A stretch of DNA of 6,561 nucleotides from Methanobacteriota archaeon (GTDB lineage: Archaea; Hydrothermarchaeota; Hydrothermarchaeia; Hydrothermarchaeales; JAADFM01), in NCBI GenBank assembly GCA_013152845.1, contig JAADFM010000096.1, positions 1 through 6,561 of the forward strand, written 5' to 3'. Position 1 is the stretch's first letter. Every line of letters starts with the position of its first letter. Both the position numbers and the translations under genes were made by a program. The notes beneath the pieces are model-generated. The model had not been told where the DNA came from. It ran no database searches and saw only the letters and a program-made list of their open reading frames with translations. Below are positions 4,971-6,561 of this stretch, one piece after another.

Positions 4971-5942
4971 GTGGCAATGAAGCGATACAAGAAGAGGGGT
5001 AGGGGGAAAAGTGAAGAGGGCCGGAACAGGCCCATCCTCCTGCTGCTGGTAGGGGTGATGGTCTTCGGCACACTGGCCTATGGGTTCCTGTTCTCCGGCA
5101 GGTGGAGCAGTGGCCAAACCGAAGCGCCGGAAACCCTGGCGCCGGAGCCCCCGCCGGAGGTAGGGGTCTCCAATATCACCCTGCGCCACAACCCGGTAAA
5201 CACCACCATCAGCCAGGTGATTGGGGGGCAGATGAGGCAGGTATCGATAACATACAATGACACCCACATCATCATGGACCTCAACCACCCCCTGGCCGGC
5301 AAGACCCTCTACTTCAACATCACCCTACTGAACCTGACCAAGGGCAACGGCACCGCCGGGACGGTGGAGGTGGGGGACAGGGTCGAGGTTGAGTACACCG
5401 GTTACCTCCAGGACGGGGAGGTCTTCGATTCCAACCAGGGCGGGCCTGCCCTGGAGTTCGTGGTGGGCGGCGGGGAGATGATAGACGGGTTCAACGATGC
5501 GGTGGTGGGGATGGCGGTGAACCAGACAAAGACCGCGGTCATTCCACCTGAGAAGGCCTACGGGCCCCACGACCCGGCCGGGGTGGAGGCCATACCCATC
5601 GTCGAGGTCATACCCAAGAGGATGGTAATCGACTTCCCCATGTTCTTCGAGATACCGGCCGCCAGGTTCACCGCCATGTTCGGCACCCAGGCCACCCCCG
5701 GGGAGGTGGTCTCGGTCTCGGAGCTCAACGCCAGGGCCCAGGTCATCTCGGCAGGGGAGAACGTGACCCTCCAGACCCTACTCAAGCCCGGGGATACCTG
5801 GCAGCACCCGAGTTTTCCCTGGAACTCAACCATCCTGTGGGTCCTGGGCAACCAGCTGGAGCTGGAGCACCAGGTGGAGGTGGGAAAGACCTACCAGTTC
5901 CCGGGCCTGCCCTGGAACACCACCGTGGTGGCGGTGGGGTGA
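4971..5942 (+). CDS. Membrane-anchored extracellular FKBP-type peptidyl-prolyl isomerase with unusual domain order
   Basis: FKBPs catalyse cis-trans isomerisation of prolyl bonds. The protein has 323 residues. A basic N-terminus (KRYKKRGRGK) precedes one hydrophobic segment (about 21-41, PILLLLVGVMVFGTLAYGFL), a signal anchor placing the rest outside. A Pro/Glu linker (about 50-64) follows, then a segment with NITLRHNP (68-75) and NHPLAGKTLYF (105-115), the SlyD/FKBP signature that normally closes the domain. The FKBP core is 132-218: VEVEYTGYLQDGEVFDSN with Tyr142 and Asp153, then GGGEMIDGFNDAVVGM and IPPEKAYG. The C-terminal part holds two related pieces, SFPWNSTILWV (281-291) and GLPWNTTVVAV (312-322), and ends there without NHPLAGKTL. 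Ten N-x-S/T sequons (68, 77, 96, 116, 121, 126, 184, 264, 285, 316) suit a glycosylated surface protein. GTG 4971 or ATG 4977 may start it; no SD is present. It converges on the next gene with eight bases between them. Confidence 0.88.
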   Translation: MAMKRYKKRGRGKSEEGRNRPILLLLVGVMVFGTLAYGFLFSGRWSSGQTEAPETLAPEPPPEVGVSNITLRHNPVNTTISQVIGGQMRQVSITYNDTHIIMDLNHPLAGKTLYFNITLLNLTKGNGTAGTVEVGDRVEVEYTGYLQDGEVFDSNQGGPALEFVVGGGEMIDGFNDAVVGMAVNQTKTAVIPPEKAYGPHDPAGVEAIPIVEVIPKRMVIDFPMFFEIPAARFTAMFGTQATPGEVVSVSELNARAQVISAGENVTLQTLLKPGDTWQHPSFPWNSTILWVLGNQLELEHQVEVGKTYQFPGLPWNTTVVAVG

Positions 5943-5950
5943 GATTCACA

Positions 5951-6547
5951 TTACAATTTATCAGCGATTTGTTTGAGCACGTCTTTTATGTCCTTGAGAT
6001 GCCCTTCCTGCCTGCCTTGGCCTTCGACCAACCGGTTCTGCGCCTCAATGAGCTCATCTTGACCCTCTATCAACCGGTTCTGGCCGCCTAAGAGCTTGTC
6101 TTGACCCTCTATCAACCGGTTCTGGCCGCCTAAGAGCTTGTCTTGACCCTCTATCAACGCATCTGTTTTCCCTAACAGAGACCCGGTGTTTTCCTCAATC
6201 CTCTGCAGGGACCCTATTCCGATATCGAGTTTGCGGCTGAAATCTTCCATCGCATCGGTTTCAAGCCGTGCAAACCTCGGAGGCAGCGGAGCCGCACCCA
6301 TAGGCGCCTCTTCTTTTTGGATGTCTTCGACAAAAACGGTATCACCTTTCACATCAACGGAATCAAAAAAGCGGACAAGGTATTCCTCCCGGCCTTCGCA
6401 GAGGAGTCTCACCGAACCGTCTATGTCGTTGAAGACATAGCCTTTGATGCCGAGGGAATTTGCAGTTGACTCAATCAAATACCTGTAACCCACATCCTGG
6501 ACTCTCCCCTTGATGGTCACATTGTAGCGCTTCACTTCCTCGGACAT
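5951..6547 (-). CDS. Acylphosphatase-domain protein with C-terminal heptad-repeat coiled coil
   Basis: Acylphosphatases hydrolyse acyl phosphates. The N-terminal 80 residues are an acylphosphatase fold: YNVTIKGRVQDVGYRYLIES is the phosphate loop with catalytic Arg22, and GYVFNDIDGSV holds catalytic Asn40. Typical domains are about 90 residues and stand alone; here a Pro-rich linker (EEAPMGAAPLPPRF, about 79-92) leads to a helical region and then seven-residue repeats from 131 (LIEGQDK, LLGGQNR, LIEGQDK, LLGGQNR, LIEGQDE, LIEAQNR, LVEGQGR), ending KDIKDVLKQIADKL. The repeats suggest an oligomerising coiled coil. The usual Gly in VQGVGFR is Asp18 here, so activity is uncertain. ATG 6547 is chosen because AAGG (6560-6557) lies nine bases upstream; ATG 6556 in frame would abut it. 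No signal peptide is seen. Its base composition is visibly less GC-rich than that of cdc48. The upstream region is outside the window. Confidence 0.85.
   Translation of the reverse strand: MSEEVKRYNVTIKGRVQDVGYRYLIESTANSLGIKGYVFNDIDGSVRLLCEGREEYLVRFFDSVDVKGDTVFVEDIQKEEAPMGAAPLPPRFARLETDAMEDFSRKLDIGIGSLQRIEENTGSLLGKTDALIEGQDKLLGGQNRLIEGQDKLLGGQNRLIEGQDELIEAQNRLVEGQGRQEGHLKDIKDVLKQIADKL
6017..6158 (-). repeat. 42-bp tandem repeats inside the acylphosphatase fusion gene
   Basis: Two perfect 42-bp copies (6059-6100 and 6101-6142) are followed by the first 16 bases of a third (6143-6158). A diverged copy lies at 6017-6058. Each unit encodes two heptads (LIEGQDK + LLGGQNR), so gain or loss of units keeps the frame. 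Identity of the two central copies at every base, including third codon positions, points to recent duplication or gene conversion. Confidence 0.92.
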
Positions 6548-6561
6548 CACTACCATCCTTA

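Noticed and set aside
6017..6158. CRISPR-like array from regularly spaced repeats
   Set aside because: The 42-bp units are adjacent with no spacers and lie inside an open reading frame as whole heptads.

Overview
The window looks like a stretch of a GC-rich euryarchaeal chromosome, most likely from a methanogen or related lineage. The evidence is a form III-type RuBisCO large subunit, a two-ring Cdc48/VAT ATPase with archaeal spacing, a small MJ0307-like thioredoxin, an archaeal ArsR-type winged-helix regulator, a DUF2299-like protein, archaeal TATA boxes and strong Shine-Dalgarno (SD) sequences. The exact lineage cannot be fixed from the sequence alone. No tRNA, rRNA, CRISPR array or insertion sequence was seen, and no gene-free stretch exceeds about 160 bases.

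Layout. Positions 1-573 (+) hold the C-terminal part of RuBisCO. It converges on an ArsR-type regulator (-) whose intact frame is 691-1095. That regulator's natural coiled-coil tail continues to 570 in another frame, so it carries a one-base frameshift. If the tail is restored, both genes end in the same CTAG palindrome. The regulator is divergent from a DUF2299-like gene (1203-1661, +), with a TATA box between them that reads on both strands. Next come an Hsp20 small heat-shock protein (1761-2270, +) with a terminator-like hairpin behind it, then a two-gene unit of a CPHC thioredoxin (2340-2600) and cdc48 (2616-4813). The cdc48 frame is broken by a 5-bp tandem duplication (CAGAG twice) between Walker A and Walker B of the second ATPase ring. 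A 157-base gap holds an 18-bp imperfect hairpin with a G-free loop. It is followed by a TATA box placed for a leaderless transcript of a membrane-anchored FKBP-type prolyl isomerase (4971-5942, +). At the right edge, on the minus strand, is an acylphosphatase domain fused to a regular heptad-repeat tail (5951-6547), part of it encoded by perfect 42-bp DNA repeats.

Biology. Hsp20, thioredoxin, Cdc48 and FKBP together form a protein-quality-control neighbourhood: aggregate holding, thiol exchange, ATP-driven unfolding and, outside the membrane, prolyl isomerisation. Only the thioredoxin-cdc48 pair looks like a true operon. RuBisCO, the regulator and DUF2299 have no obvious link to that set.

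The points most worth a second look are the two frameshifts, the apparently permuted domain order of the FKBP, the heptad-repeat acylphosphatase fusion, and the hairpin with anti-SD-like bases after cdc48.
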